This document shows, piece by piece, positions 17,926 through 29,967 of a stretch of DNA of 64,000 nt. Position 1 is the stretch's first letter; each line of letters begins with the position of its first letter. The notes beneath the pieces are model-generated. The model did not search any database. It had not been told where the DNA came from and saw only the letters and a program-made list of their open reading frames with translations. A program made the position numbers and the translations under genes. Source of the stretch: Fragilaria crotonensis (Eukaryota > Bacillariophyta > Fragilariophyceae > Fragilariales > Fragilariaceae); assembly GCA_022925895.1 (NCBI GenBank), contig JAKSYS010000133.1, positions 45,257 to 109,256 of the forward strand, written 5' to 3'.

Positions 17926-20093
17926 GGTGGACTATTTCTGCACCTTTGTTCAACGAACGGTTCAAACTCGTGTAGTGTCAGAGTACCAGGTACCTTTTGC
18001 CCTCAACTCGACACAGCAGAATGACGAAATAGGTACTTGTACTACATCGCGTCCACTCTTTACATATAATGAATTCTACCGGTACTTCGAATCGTAGGTT
18101 CGTACTATTGCACACTTTAACCTGGCAACGCATGATCATCATCCAAGTCCACAATGGTATCGTCACCATCATCGCGAACGCCACACAATGTTGGTCTCCT
18201 TTTCTGTTGTTTAGTCAACTCGATTTCACGTGTTACCTGGGTTGTTGCCAGCAGGAGTCCCATAATTAGTTGTATTACGGTAGTGTGCCAGCAATTACTC
18301 GAGTACCTGCGTAGATAGCGAAGTGTACTCTACCGTGGTAAGTATGCATACAGGCACGAACTAATCTCCGAGTGCAAGTACATGGAAGGTCTAGACTCTA
18401 CTCATAGAGAAAGAGCATCGGTGCGCATAGTTAGTATTATATCTTTGCTACTCAATCTCTGACAAAGTTGTGCCATTGATGCTGAAATGCCGTTCCGGGC
18501 AAGGGACAGAGTAATAATGACTTCATTAGGGACTTTAAGCAAACTGAAAAATCTCTGCGCGCGCACGCTTTTTGCCCACCTTCAGCCTCCCGGAGAAAAC
18601 CCGATGTCACACCTCATGTCTCTGGTACTCAGATTCCATCTTGAAGCTGAGCAAAGGCTAAAGTTGTGCGCAGAAAGTTGCGTTGTCAGGCAACCTCGAC
18701 CTCTGCGCGCACCAGATCTCCTTTGGCCGCGCCAGGAATTTCCTCGTTGATTTTACTGCAACGATATACCGGAAGGACAATTGTATTGTTGCCACGACCG
18801 AGGTCAGCAGTGAACTGAAAGAATACTGTATGCATAGTAAGGATAGGCTACGGAGAGTGTATGGAGTATGCATACTGGAGTACTCCGCTAGCTGCGATCC
18901 CTCTTCGATCTCACCCTCTCAACAAGTATTGTATTGTACTTCTAGGCCTCATGCTTCAACGGGGCGACCTCTTTGTCGAACGATGAAGCGAGAAGACAAA
19001 TTCGAAACTGATTGGGACTGATTTGCGTGTATTGATCATGGGAGGTTTATCTGGTTTATCAATCGTCGCGGAGTATGTTGTTGGTCTGCCGCTCTGCGGC
19101 TTTGCTCAACAGATGCTGACATCAAGTAGAGTACTACCGGTAGAGTACTGCGAGTAGTAGCTGCTGATTAGTATTACTACAAGACTACACCCCCTTAGAG
19201 CAGTCGATACTTGGGCACATTCTGGCGTGAGGAAATCATCGCTCACGAGGAGGTGCATTTGGTTGGCTGTCAATCTGCCTGACAAAAAATGACCGCAAAA
19301 CCATATCGTTTCGCAAGTGAACCAGTGCCGGACCGACACCTCATTCGCTGTTTTGCTCTGGAAGCACGAAAAAGATGATATCTTCATAGGACAAGTGGTC
19401 CTTGTTGTCATCAGTCTGTGTGAATGGCCGACACGAAGCATCAAATTCACCGATCGCCACTTTTGATCAAATCTTCTCCTGTGATCCGGTAATCGCGATC
19501 GTGGTTCAGCGACCAAAATTGACAGATTAAGACGTAGCAATTCTTGAAACACAAATATCTTGTCACCTTGTTTACATCGCCTTCATCGTCGACTTGAGCA
19601 GGAATCCAAAAGGTCGCGCCTTCGAATGTGGCACAGTGTTGTCTCTCCTGCATGGCATTTATTGACTTTGAAAAAGATTCTGGTTATGACGGTATTGGCA
19701 TACTTCTCTTGAAACTCGGAGAAACTCGAATCCCTGCAAGTGGCATCGTTGTTCGTGAGCAGCACTCTTCGTTGCCTCGGAATCACAGGCAACAAATCAT
19801 CGGCACTGCCACAGCCGCTGATGATTTGTCTAGTTCTCTACGTTGAGGCAAGGAGGGAAGAAAATACATCACAAGCCGAAGCTTGTCTATCCAATGGGCC
19901 GCTTGTGTCGATGTCATTCCAAATTCCAACCGATGCAAACGCCATCGTACGAGTTATGTGTTTCTGATACTCACCACTTTGTATCGGCATCTACAACTCA
20001 CGTACTACCAGGTACTTGCACTTTGCAACAGTACTTTCATATTTTGGTGCGCGCGACGAAACGTTTTTGCTTAACCGAACTTTGCAAGGGTCC
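17926..20093. other. Non-coding region, nothing recognised
   Basis: Only short, compositionally unconvincing frames occur here on either strand. The region holds many GTAC-containing words (for example around 17985 and 19125-19150). No RNA gene is recognised. Confidence 0.45.
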
Positions 20094-20096
20094 TAA

Positions 20097-21383
20097 GGGC
20101 GTGTTTATACAAAAAAATATTCCATCCAAGTATCCAAGTTTTCCAAGGGCTCATCACCCAATAATTGTGGGTTCGATTTTATCCCAATGAAGTCGTGTTT
20201 ATACAAGAAGGTGAAATCGAACTTTGGAACTCCCAAGTTTACGTCAACAGAACGCGCGTGAGTAGTCTACCAAAAACATTCCATCCAAGATGCATTCTCT
20301 CGGAGTACTTCGTTGTCCCAACAACATGAGTTGTGTGATGACATAGCTAGTCCTCTAGTAGTTAATGCTATTTAAACACAACAAAGACCTTCGTTCTCTA
20401 TGCCACCACCACCTTCTCCGCTCTCCCAGTTCGATATAATTAGCAGGAGGTCCGCGCTTGTCGAAATAAAAAAATCTTTCTTGAAACCTCTGCGGTGTCG
20501 CGAGGACGAGACGAACGACAAGGTCGTAATGACAGTCTATTTGAAGTCGCGAATATTTGTGACATCATGCGGATGGGAGAGAGCTAGAGGATTGACGGTA
20601 GAGCTGTGAACAAAACGTTGAGATACATTTTGTGTTCTAAAGAACGAGCATCACGAAAAAAGCAAAATTGTGTTAGAAAGTATAAAAACGGTGACAACAA
20701 GAACAACATGATGCACACTTGTCACAATGCACGCACTTGCCTCCTACTAGCGTAACGAGCGTTCAATTCCGCTCGCGAAAGTGTGTTTGCTTGATCATAT
20801 GTGTCAACGCTTCGTCATATAAGGTGAAGTCGTCGTCGTGTCGCTTCAGTACCAGCTAGTAAATCATGCTTACATAATCCCGTCTCCCTTCACCCGTCAC
20901 AGTCACTTGTATTTTCAATACCACGACAACGGACTACGGAAGCACAAAAGCAAGAAAGGAAGCAAAGGAAAGGAATGGATCGAACGTCAAGAGAAAGAGC
21001 TGTCAACAACAGACTTCAAAACCTTGCAACTTGCAATGTGTGCGCTACGAACACAACAACATCATCCCGAAACGAAGATTTTGCGGAGGTTGTCGACGTT
21101 GCGAAACCTATTTCTACTGGACCTTGCGGTAGTGGATATATCAGGGAATATTGTGGGAAGATTGCAGACCTCCGCAGAAAACAAGTGGCTCAGAAAATAA
21201 CGGTGAGGCAGGCAACCTGGATTTACAAACTTGGCAAGAAAAATCTCGGAAACTTCGATTGCCAAGTTGGACGAGATCTAGTCCCGGAAACTCTCACATC
21301 CAAGTTGAATCACGATTTATTGGGTGATGAGCCCTTGGAAAACTTGGATACTTGGATGGAATATTTTTTGTATAAACACGGCC
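20097..21383. mobile_element. Harbinger-like non-autonomous element, 1287 bp
   Basis: Terminal inverted repeats of about 72 bp lie at 20097-20168 and 21312-21383. Both start GGSCGTGTTTATACAAAAAA and continue through TATTCCATCCAAGTATCC and AAGGGCTCATCACCCAATAA, with only a base or two of difference and one A indel. A TAA trinucleotide flanks both ends (20094-20096 and 21384-21386), matching the TWA/3-bp target duplication of PIF/Harbinger elements. Frames inside (20838-21200 and 20975-21409) do not resemble a transposase, and one runs out through the right end, so I treat the element as non-autonomous. A Harbinger transposase that could act in trans is at 44.4-45.4 kb, though a match of ends has not been shown. 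Confidence 0.82.
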
Positions 21384-21386
21384 TAA

Positions 21387-22047
21387 CGTTCTGTAACTCG
21401 AACTTCTGAGTGCCGGAGCGCACAATCCGGTACTCGACGAATGCTAAGGTTGCGCGCGCGCACAACTTTTCCAAGATTTGCTTAAAGTCCCTATTACATA
21501 TGAGAATGGAATTCGCATCTCATCACTGTTGCTTTGGCATGGGTCACGTGTCACGTCTGTCATTTGTTACGCGGAGACATCGAACGGAAATCTGTGAAAT
21601 CGAAAAATGATCGGAGTCGTTGCAACCCTTACAACCACCAATACGTGACCTCCGGACAAAGAGTATGTCATACAAGTACTGTACAGTACATATCTAAGTA
21701 CAAATCAATTTTTCGTACGATTGGCGGGCGACGAGCGACGAATGTGACAGGATGACTTCTGCAAATTGGCGCCAAATGATGAGACCGCGAAGTACCATTT
21801 TGGCATTTTTTGGCAGCGTTCCTTTGATACGACTATCGTACTCGAGCAATACTATGATACCAAGTACCCATACTCTTTACTACTGCGTACTCCAGTCTGG
21901 CAGATATTACGCATTAGAATGGCCATCACGACTCTTGTGAAGCGACTTCTTCAGATATCGTCCGACGACCGCCTGTATCTCATGTTGCTGGTACTCTAGT
22001 ACCGGTACAGGTACCAGCAACTCGTACTCAGAAACTCAGAACTCAAA
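21387..22047. other. Intergenic, GTAC-rich, nothing recognised
   Basis: No credible gene. Words such as GTACTGTACAGTAC (near 21680) and GTACCGGTACAGGTACC (near 22000) are frequent. Confidence 0.4.
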
Positions 22048-22398
22048 ACTACATACTGTACCATCACAGACACTGTACGAGAAGTACTATCTATGTAGTA
22101 CTCGCAGGCTCGCAGGCTTTATGATAAGGGAGCACTCTTCATAATCGGTGAGGACACAGAAGACGAAATTCTCGCCATGCACTGAACGTACATAGAATAT
22201 GTGGAGTATCTCGAATTATCAAGCCATGCGTGCAGGTGTACACGTCAAACACATGGAATTCTTCTTCCCTTATCATTTATATACCCACTAGTGGGTACTT
22301 CCCAATTGGTCGGACTTTTGGAATACGTGTACGGTATGGGTTGTGCACGGTTGTGTGTACTGTTTGTACAGTTCAGTACTATACGCAAGTAGTGCAGT

Positions 22399-22575
22399 AC
22401 CCCAGAGTGGTCCTACTCCGTAACAGACGCACGCACTGACGCATGTACGTATATGCAAATCTTACCGACATCGCGTACGGAGTACTCCAGTATGCATGTA
22501 TGACATTTATGCTCCGAGTATGAGACAGTATTCATTTGATCCAGTACCCCAGAGTGGTCATACTCCGTAACAGAC
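22399..22575. repeat. Short direct repeat CCCCAGAGTGGTC…CTCCGTAACAGACG
   Basis: A block reading AGTACCCCAGAGTGGTC, one base, then TACTCCGTAACAGACG occurs near 22399 and again near 22541, about 142 bp apart, each followed by CACGCACT-type sequence. This lies in the 5' flank of dehydrogenase copy 1. Confidence 0.75.
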
Positions 22576-22898
22576 GGACGCACGCACTCACACACGCACA
22601 CAATTAATTTATAATATAGTAGGATATATATTTAAATGAAATCTGATATGGCTATGTATACTCTTTGTTAATAATAAATAAGAAGCAATCGTATCTTTAG
22701 TTTGTGGCATGTGCTGTACAGCAGCTGTACGCACAGGGTTTTGCTCGAGTATTGTTTGTGTATGTTTCGTATCTTATATGAGTTTCCCTCCACGACGTGG
22801 TAAAATCAAAAATCACAAATCTTGTACACCAGTAGACATATGTAACAAACTTGAATCTCGTGGAACATCCTGCTTCAACTCCGCAGTCAACGTGCAGA

Positions 22899-25563
22899 AT
22901 GGGATTTCTATCGTTGCTCATCGTGCTTTCGTTAATTGGATCGTCCCATGGCGTTCCGTCGGGATTCGTCGATGAGGGAGTCACTTCAGTCGTTGCAATC
23001 ACTGGCGCATTTGCTCCGAATCCTCGAAATGGAGGTAATCCGATGCTGTTGCTGTCGTCAAAGGAGGGTAGAGTGATGGTTTTAGAAGACCCTGACAACT
23101 CGGATGAGTTTGATACCATTCTTGACCTTGAAAGTCGCATGTGTCACAACGGAGAACGTGGCCTGCAATCGATTCGGCCCCATCCTGATTTTGCCAGCAA
23201 TCGGTACCTGTATGTTTTCTACGCACAGGAAAACAATGGATGCCTCGAAGACTACGAGACTGGTCCTCGGAACCGCTTGTCGAGATTCACTATGGACGCG
23301 GACACTCTGGAGATTGATGTGGACTCAGAACTTATTCTTATGGAGACACCACCATTGCCCAAGCGTGTCCATAACGGAGGGAACATTGCGTTTGGGAACG
23401 ATGGCAAGTTGTACGTCACGACAGGCGATGGAGGCAGTCGCAGCCCTGCTGTTTCGCAAGATCTTGGACATTTGCATGGCAAGATACTAAGGTTGAACGA
23501 CGACGGTAGTATTCCCAGTGACAACCCACATGCGTCCGACGGTGTGGCATGCGGAACGACAGGTGGACAGACAACATCGGGAGTCTGCGCTGAAGTGTAA
23601 GTTTGATGTTTGATGTTTGATGCATTGGTTTCTTTGATGATACCTCTTGCAACTAGTCTCACATTTCCTCTGTCCTTTTAGTTTCGCTCTTGGCTGTCGC
23701 AACCCTTTCCGACTGGCGATGGACCCCAACACGGTCGACAAGGTCAAATTTCACATTGGTGACGTGGGGGGGTCGCAGTGGGAGGAGATCAGTGTCGGTG
23801 GGACGGATTATCCGTTGGCCAACTACGGCTGGCCCGTCATGGAAGGCCCGTGTAATATCCATTCCAATAAGGAATGCCCCACCCGCTCCGAATTCCAAGA
23901 CCCGATCTATTACTATGAACACACGAAAAGCACGGAAGGAGGTGCGGTCACTGGTAGCGTCTTTGTTCCAGACGGTATTTGGCCCTCGGAATACAAGTTC
24001 TTGTTTGTTGACTTTATTTTTGGAAAGGTTTACAACTTGATCGAGGACGACAGTCGAGAGTGTCGAGATTGCGTACCACCAGTTCCAGCCTATCGGAACG
24101 AGACCTTTCACGATTACAAAGATATGGTGGATATTTTCTTCGGTCCTTACAATGGCGAGCAAGCACTCTACATTGTTTCTCGAACTGATGGGCAGAATAT
24201 TCGGCGCATTCGGTACACTGACAGTAGCAACAGAAGTCCAGTGGCGAACTTTACTGTCGATGATACCTCCGCAATGATGGGAGAAGTACTGTCTTTTGAC
24301 GGCAGCGCCAGTTCAGATCCAGACGGTGATGGATTAACGTACATGTGGGATTTCGGAGACGGAAGCGCATCCGCGTTGGAAAGCCCTCAATATGCGTACA
24401 CCAGGAACGGCGCTTTCACCGTGACCCTGACTGTTGAGGACACTGGCGGCCTAACATCCCAAACTTATATCGTGGTGTCTGTGGGAACGCCCCCAAAGGC
24501 GGAGATGATATCGCCCGCCGAGGGTGCAACGTTCTCCGTCGGCGAACACTTGATCCTTTCTGGGTATGGTGAGGATTCCATTGGGAACGAACTTAACAGT
24601 TCTCAGATCTTTTGGGAAGTGCGACAGCACCACGCAAGTCACTTTCATCCTTTCTTGGACAAGTCAGCGGGCAACGACATCGATTTGTATGCAGCTCCTG
24701 GTCCGGAGGACTTCATGGCTGCCACAAATAGTTTTGAGAGTTATCATGTATGCTGTCGATAGCTTTGGAGTGACAACGGAGATTTCGCGCGATGTGCTCC
24801 CAAAGCTCGTTTACATCGACATTGATAGTGTCCCGCAGCAAATGAATGTCCTGGTTGACGAGTATCCCGTCGAAACACCAGGAACAATCACATCTTGGCA
24901 GAATCACAAGCTCCACCTTGATGTGGAAGACCAGTATCCTTTCACCTTTGCCTCCTGGTCAGACGGCGGTTTGCGTTCTCACACCATGCTTGTCCCTGAA
25001 GCATCTTCTTCCTATCCATACGTCTCGGCCATGTTTGAAGTGAACGCATCAGCGTACGAGCCTATCGATTTTGTATCGACTATCAAGAACTGTAGCAGCA
25101 CCGATTTGTGCGGGCGGTGCGAAGGTCATTGCCAAAGTGATGCAGAGTGCGCGGAGTCGCTTATTTGCTTCCAGAAGGGCGGAAAGAATCTTACGGTTCC
25201 AGGATGTCTTGGATTGGATCCATCCAACACGGATTGGTGCACAACCGATAGTGGCTCAATTTATCTTCGATTGTAGGCGCAACTGCAGAACCAACGCCCT
25301 CGCCGTTCGTTGTCGCTCCGGTTGGTATACCATTCCCCGAAGACCATGACCCGGTTGTGCAACCAACTCGTGCCCCAGTTGAGCAGCCCACTCCCAAACC
25401 ATCTGCCGATGCCACCGATGAACCCATCACCCTCATTCGAGGTAAACCCAGTGCCAATGGTACTAGTACATCGGGAGTCGCATCGAAAGGCTTGTTTTCT
25501 ATCAGCTGTGTTGTTGGGGTTGCTGTTGTTGCGTTTGCGTTTGCGTTTGCGCATCTAGCATGA
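22899..25563 (+). pseudogene. Sugar dehydrogenase-PKD surface protein, copy 1, frameshifted
   Basis: ATG at 22899 starts a signal peptide (MGFLSLLIVLSLIGSSHG). Exon 1 ends at 23596; an 85-bp intron (23597-23681, GTAAGT...TTTTAG) is followed by FALGCRNPFRLAMDP. The frame then breaks twice relative to the intact copy at 38205-40863. First, a run of six T is four T near 24733, so it ends early at 24760-24762. Second, one base is lost near 25253 (GATAGTGGCTCAA here, GACGGTGAGCTCAA there). The C-terminal tail survives in a third frame and carries three GCGTTT units instead of one. Up to the first break it would encode a dehydrogenase plus a PKD domain (about 590 aa) without Cys-rich and anchor parts. 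It may be a pseudogene or may yield a secreted truncated form. Confidence 0.85.
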
Positions 25564-25800
25564 ATATCTTTCTCGCTCCCTGTTATTCAGATTTCTGTGA
25601 ACTTGATTGGAATATTGGGATGTATAACAAGTAGCCTACTACTGGTAGCGTTTTCTTTTGTTAGTATATGGAATTCTGCCATTCCGAAAATTCGAATTCC
25701 TCTCAACGAAAGCAACGCAACGAGTGCTTTATGATGTCCGAGGTGAGCTCCACAAGGAGACGTTGTTGTCGTTTCTTTCCAAACTTTTAATTTTCCTATG

Positions 25801-27720
25801 TCATACAAACTCCTCGTCCGTGATTGTTGGATATGATTGATGATCAGCCATTTCCTCCGTCAGTTTTAAATGGTCCAACAACAATTTGACATTCTCGTCC
25901 AATGACGGGTAATCCTCGCTCCCACGCTGTGATATGTTGTCCGCATGCTCGCTGTTGCCAGAGAAACCTAGGAGCTCCTTGAGTGGAGACACTGTGAAGG
26001 GAGTGCCATGTGCTTGACCGAAATGAAGTCTGTTTCTCCTCTGTAGATTGGATACGATTTCATTTCGGACATCAATAACTCTCCATTCCGTGCAGGATTT
26101 TTGATCTTTGCTTGGGTGCTATGGAATTTCAATCCTCGTGATACCTTGTCGCATATCGGGTGAACGAAGCCGTCTTATCTTTTCCGATAATTTCTTCAAA
26201 GCTTCCGCTCGCGTTATTCGTTTCAGAATTGCTGCTCTTTTCTTATCTGACTCGTAACTGATTGCTCGTATTGTAGCATTCTTTCTTGTTGTTCCTTTTC
26301 ACATCCGATAAAGCTCTCTGAAACAACAGTATTAACCTTGCGACTAGCTTCTCTAAGTTTTGTTGAACACATTTGTTTAGTCAGAGGAGTCGTTAAAGCA
26401 TTTGAGAATACGCCGAGATCCTTTGCCGACTGTAAGGTGCGTGTATAATCATGTCCGTGGCGCAATTCAAACCAGATTTTTTCAGCAACCGAAGTTTCTC
26501 TCGTGCTTCGACTAGGGATACCGACCATGCGGGAGATTTGTATTTCTTAACTCTCTTTTCGGCTGTGAGGCTTGCCTGTAGAATGTCTCGATCCAATCTC
26601 TCGGCAAAAGCATGACAATTTCCTGGCAGTGTTATTAAAATCCTCTCGCAAATGCTTTGCATTGCGCAAGTTGTTCATACTTCTCTCGAATGTACTGGGT
26701 CACCTGTTTTTCATTTGTAGAGTGCATCATCCGCAGAGGAAGAGCCGCCAATGCTTGTGTTTGCGAGCCAAACAATTTTTCCGTATCCAGATCGAAGTAA
26801 TATGCTCGGTGATCGGTAGGAAATCTTCCGTGAAAGGATTCGTATCCGGCCGCAATGAGACCGTAATCGAGTCTTACGCGCCCTCGTGAGTATGTGGATG
26901 GTGGTTGTAAATCCGATCGACACTTCATCAAATCGACTAATTGAAAATCTGCGATAAGTCTGCCCATGCCATTGAAGTTGCCATCAATGCTCTCGTTGCA
27001 ATCTCCCACCAGGATTATATCTTCGCCCCTTGATTTGCACTCTTGTAGATACTACACTCGTAAATTGTTTTTGAAAGCTCTTCTTGGATTGCAATCCCTT
27101 GCGTTCAAGTGTGTGAGGTGGCTAATCTGCCTGTTGAGCTGCCGCTGCACTTGTCCCGGGTTGAGGGGCAATGTCCACCACGTGATACACCGATATTACC
27201 GTCAAGTTGAATCCTTCTTTACCGCAAAACGTTTGGCTTACCCACGTTCCCAGAGGATCTTGGTATGATGCGTTGATGCGACCCGTTATATTATTACCAA
27301 TGGACAAGTGGAGAGTGCCGCCTGGTTCATACCAATTATTTAATGTGGTGGGTTTGATCCGGCAACCAGTCTAGATCGTGACAAATGCTGCCGAGCTGTG
27401 TTATACAGAATGCTTCGTACTTCAGATTGCGTGGTATCGACATTATGCTCTTGTCCACACATGATATTGACTTGGAGTTTGTTAGCGATGGAACACAGTG
27501 TTTCAAATTGACCTCCACGTCTATCGAGCACGATGCCGTTGAGATTTAGTGAATACACTCCGGTTACTTTGTCTTGCTTCTTGATTAACAGATCTCCCCA
27601 GAGTGTATTTGTCTGCTGATTATTGTGTGTCAAAACGAAATAGAAATTTTGGCTCCGACGATTACTTCTGGGTTGTTGAAACAATGTAGACCAGCTTTCT
27701 TTGGCTTGTTGCAATCTGCG
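25801..27720 (-). mobile_element. Decayed non-LTR retrotransposon ORF2 (AP-endonuclease type)
   Basis: Pieces in order on the minus strand: SLNLNGIVLDRRGGQFETL and NIMCGQEHN (27600-27430) match the N-terminus of an endonuclease/exonuclease/phosphatase domain; NITGRINASYQDPLGTWVSQ (27300-27240); GDCNE (near 27000, the GDFN site) with STYSRGRVRLDYGL and PTDHRAYYFDLD (the DH pair, ~26830). A linker follows with NCHAFAERLDRDILQAS and SPAWSVSLVEAREKLR (26662-26470), then VSPLKELLGFSGNSEHAD (25990). Frames change between pieces. No reverse transcriptase follows: the element stops at the 3' flank of dehydrogenase copy 1, so it is truncated. It belongs to LINE-like elements common in diatoms; the clade is uncertain. 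Confidence 0.7.
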
Positions 27721-27870
27721 CTCGATTGGAGAAGAGGGGATTTCTGTGTTCCTGTGACTTTTGACTTACGTTTGCTTGTTCACGTGTGAACGACTCGTGT
27801 AGAATATCTGAACCATTTGCTATGAGTTGATACACCCTACATAGCTGTGTTTGCGGGTGATTGATTATCC

Positions 27871-29380
27871 CTAGTAATTATTTTTGTGTTGTAGGGTATA
27901 ATGGTCCCAGCACGCAGCAGTGAGGCAATCTTTGTTCATTGGCGCTTGCTCGTTAGTTCCCTCTGTGGCACTTTTGAGGGCAGAAAACTGTTGTGCTTGC
28001 TCATGCTCCTTTTGCCGGGATTCTTTCCTGACTGTACGTTTTCCCAAAGGTGGGGTGCAATTGCTGTGAGTGAGGGACTGATCTGTCAATGGCTGAACTT
28101 GCTTGCACAATTGTGCAATCATCGCCTCCAGCGTCGCAATTTTATTACTCAATTCTTCGTGACGTATGCCCCTCAATGATGGATCTGGTTCTGTCATTCC
28201 GGACACTTGATCAGAGACCGTGGATGCTGCTGCTGCATATAAGGGATATGTTTTCTTGGATGTTCGAGTAACTGGGGTTGTTTCAAATGACTGAGTGGCG
28301 GTAGCGGTTCGTTGTTTCCATGCGCTATCTAAGTATGGAGCATCCGTGCTCGTGTTTGTTTCCATCATACTCGCCACGCTATACGGCACACAACTTTTTG
28401 TAGACGTGGTCATCCATGAATTGTCTCTGCTCAAATCCCCGTTGGCCTTGCGATTTCCTACACTCGGTGGTCCTTCGAATTGTCCTTCCTTGGTTTCTGC
28501 GCCTTCTGGGACAACTTCTTGCTGATACACCGATCAAGTTGTTTTGTGAGCAACGCACGAACTGTGTTCTGGATGTTTTTATTGACTAAAACGTAGAATT
28601 TGCCGCTTTCTGTCGGAATGACATCCTTAACTCCCGAAATGGACTTGATACCATCCAAAAAGGTAGTACATTGCTTCTGTTCCTAGATTGACAATCATGA
28701 CCACGTGCTGATTTGCCAGGATCTGGTTTTGGTATCTGATTGCGCCTTGAAAAGCTTCTGGATTTCTTCAACGCATTTGGAACGCAACATACTCCTACTC
28801 TTTAGTATCTTTGGTGACATCTTTGATGATTGGAAGAAGTTGAGGAATCGAACTAGTTGGTACCTTGATCGTGAATGCTTGAGTCAAGGAACTGCAACAA
28901 CTGTTGCTTGTGTGTGATTTTGTGCATCTTCAGCACCATTTCAAACTTCGGGACTTTCACTCGGGGCATTTGCTTGCACAACCTAGCACAAACTTGCAAA
29001 ACTAACGTGGTAGCTCTCTCTGGGGAATAATACTTTGGGCTAAATCCGGTGACAAAGCCGATTTGTTGAACGTCCCATTCGTGCTCATCCCACTGATGCT
29101 CGCTCAGAAAACAACCATTTTCTTTTAACAGTTGGAATGCCAACGGATGACATTTGATTTGGCCAAAGGGGGACTCTGCTGAGAACTCAATGAATGATTG
29201 TAAATGCTGTTTTCGTACTTCCAGATGGAGTTACGTCAGTTGGCTTCTGATACATTTTGAACTGGTGATTGTGCGAGTTGATTTTGGAGGTAGTGTTCTT
29301 CGTTTTGTCAATGTTGGATACTTGTTCATAATTTTGACATCTGCTTCAAACGCTGTAGAGATGATCCGCATTCATTGAGA
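27871..29380 (-). mobile_element. Probable ORF1 region of the decayed non-LTR element
   Basis: Upstream of the endonuclease piece in the same orientation are frames 28530-27871 (219 codons; Thr/Ser-rich with a coiled-coil-like segment LSNKIATLEAMIAQLCKQ), 28658-28458 (GIKSISGVKDVIPTESGKFY) and 29143-28853 (QWDEHEWDVQQIGFVTGFSP, AFQLLKENGCFL). They look like one protein broken by frame changes. A coiled coil and an RNA-binding-like module upstream of an endonuclease suit a LINE ORF1, but no domain is confirmed. Confidence 0.45.
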
Positions 29381-29412
29381 TCCGATTAGGTTTCACCAAT
29401 TTGACGTCAGCA
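29381..29412. repeat. 32-bp inverted repeat, left arm
   Basis: The 32 bases starting TCCGATTAGGTTTCACC and ending GACGTCAGCA are present exactly, in inverted orientation, at 35456-35487. The similarity does not extend either way and no target duplication is visible. Confidence 0.9.
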
Positions 29413-29542
29413 CCCACGTCACAGTAATAAACTACAGTGAGTCCTCCTGTAGAAGATTTTTGAAGACATCGGAAATTTGAATGGCTGACAAAACACGGAA
29501 TCTTTGTTGTTGACTTGTGTTGGCGCTTTTCCTAACGCGCAT

Positions 29543-29925
29543 TGTCAAGATGTACTGTGCTACAAGTGCTGCTCAAGATGTGTCGAGTAATACTGTGTCA
29601 TCCGGACACTACTCGAACAACGACAGTACACCAGTATCTAGTATCTGTTCCGGTGATCACGGCAGTGTTGATGGTTGGACTGTAATCCAGGTCAAGGCTA
29701 AAGCAAAGAAGACTAAAGAAGCTCCACACAGAAGGAAGACTGAAGAGTCTATTATTGGTGTGAATGGGATTCACAAGGTGGTGAATGGGAATGCAATTGC
29801 AGCTGATGGGATTGGAGTCTAGAAATAGAGACTAACAGTAAAGCTCACAATACAGATAAAGGAAATTCAATACGGTTGTAATATCGTACTGGCTAGTGTT
29901 ATACTGTATCAAGGATTATTTAACA
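29543..29925 (+). repeat. 5' LTR of the young Copia-derived element
   Basis: 383 bp, TG...CA ends, apparently identical to 31820-32202. Contains an open frame that ends at 29822. Confidence 0.93.
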
Positions 29926-29967
29926 CGTTTATAAACGGTCAGTTTATATTTTGAAGTCTCAAGCAAC

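Larger units (their letters stand above)
22048..25720 (+). repeat. Segmental duplication, copy 1
   Basis: Homologous to 35774-41013. Shared anchors are CTACATACTGTACCATCA (22051 and 35780), GAGCACTCTTCATA, TCTCGCCATG, ACGTCAAACACATGGAATTC (22243 and 37816), TTTAGTTTGTGG (22696 and 37917), the whole dehydrogenase gene, and a 3' end through TTCGAATTCCTCTCAACG (25690 and 40988). The paralogues diverge after CGAAAGCAACGCA. The gene-bearing part is highly similar; the left 0.6 kb is more diverged. Copy 1 keeps the empty TA site (22207-22208) where copy 2 holds a MITE. Confidence 0.88.

Noticed and set aside
20838-21409. Two overlapping plus-strand frames inside the Harbinger-like element
   Set aside because: They lack an ATG at a sensible place or run out through the right inverted repeat, and show no DDE or Myb-like motif.
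18500-21510. Inverted similarity around TTTGCTTAAAGTCCCTA at about 18520 and 21480 as ends of a larger element
   Set aside because: Only about 17 bases plus a nearby GCGCGCGC run match; flanks diverge and no target duplication is visible.
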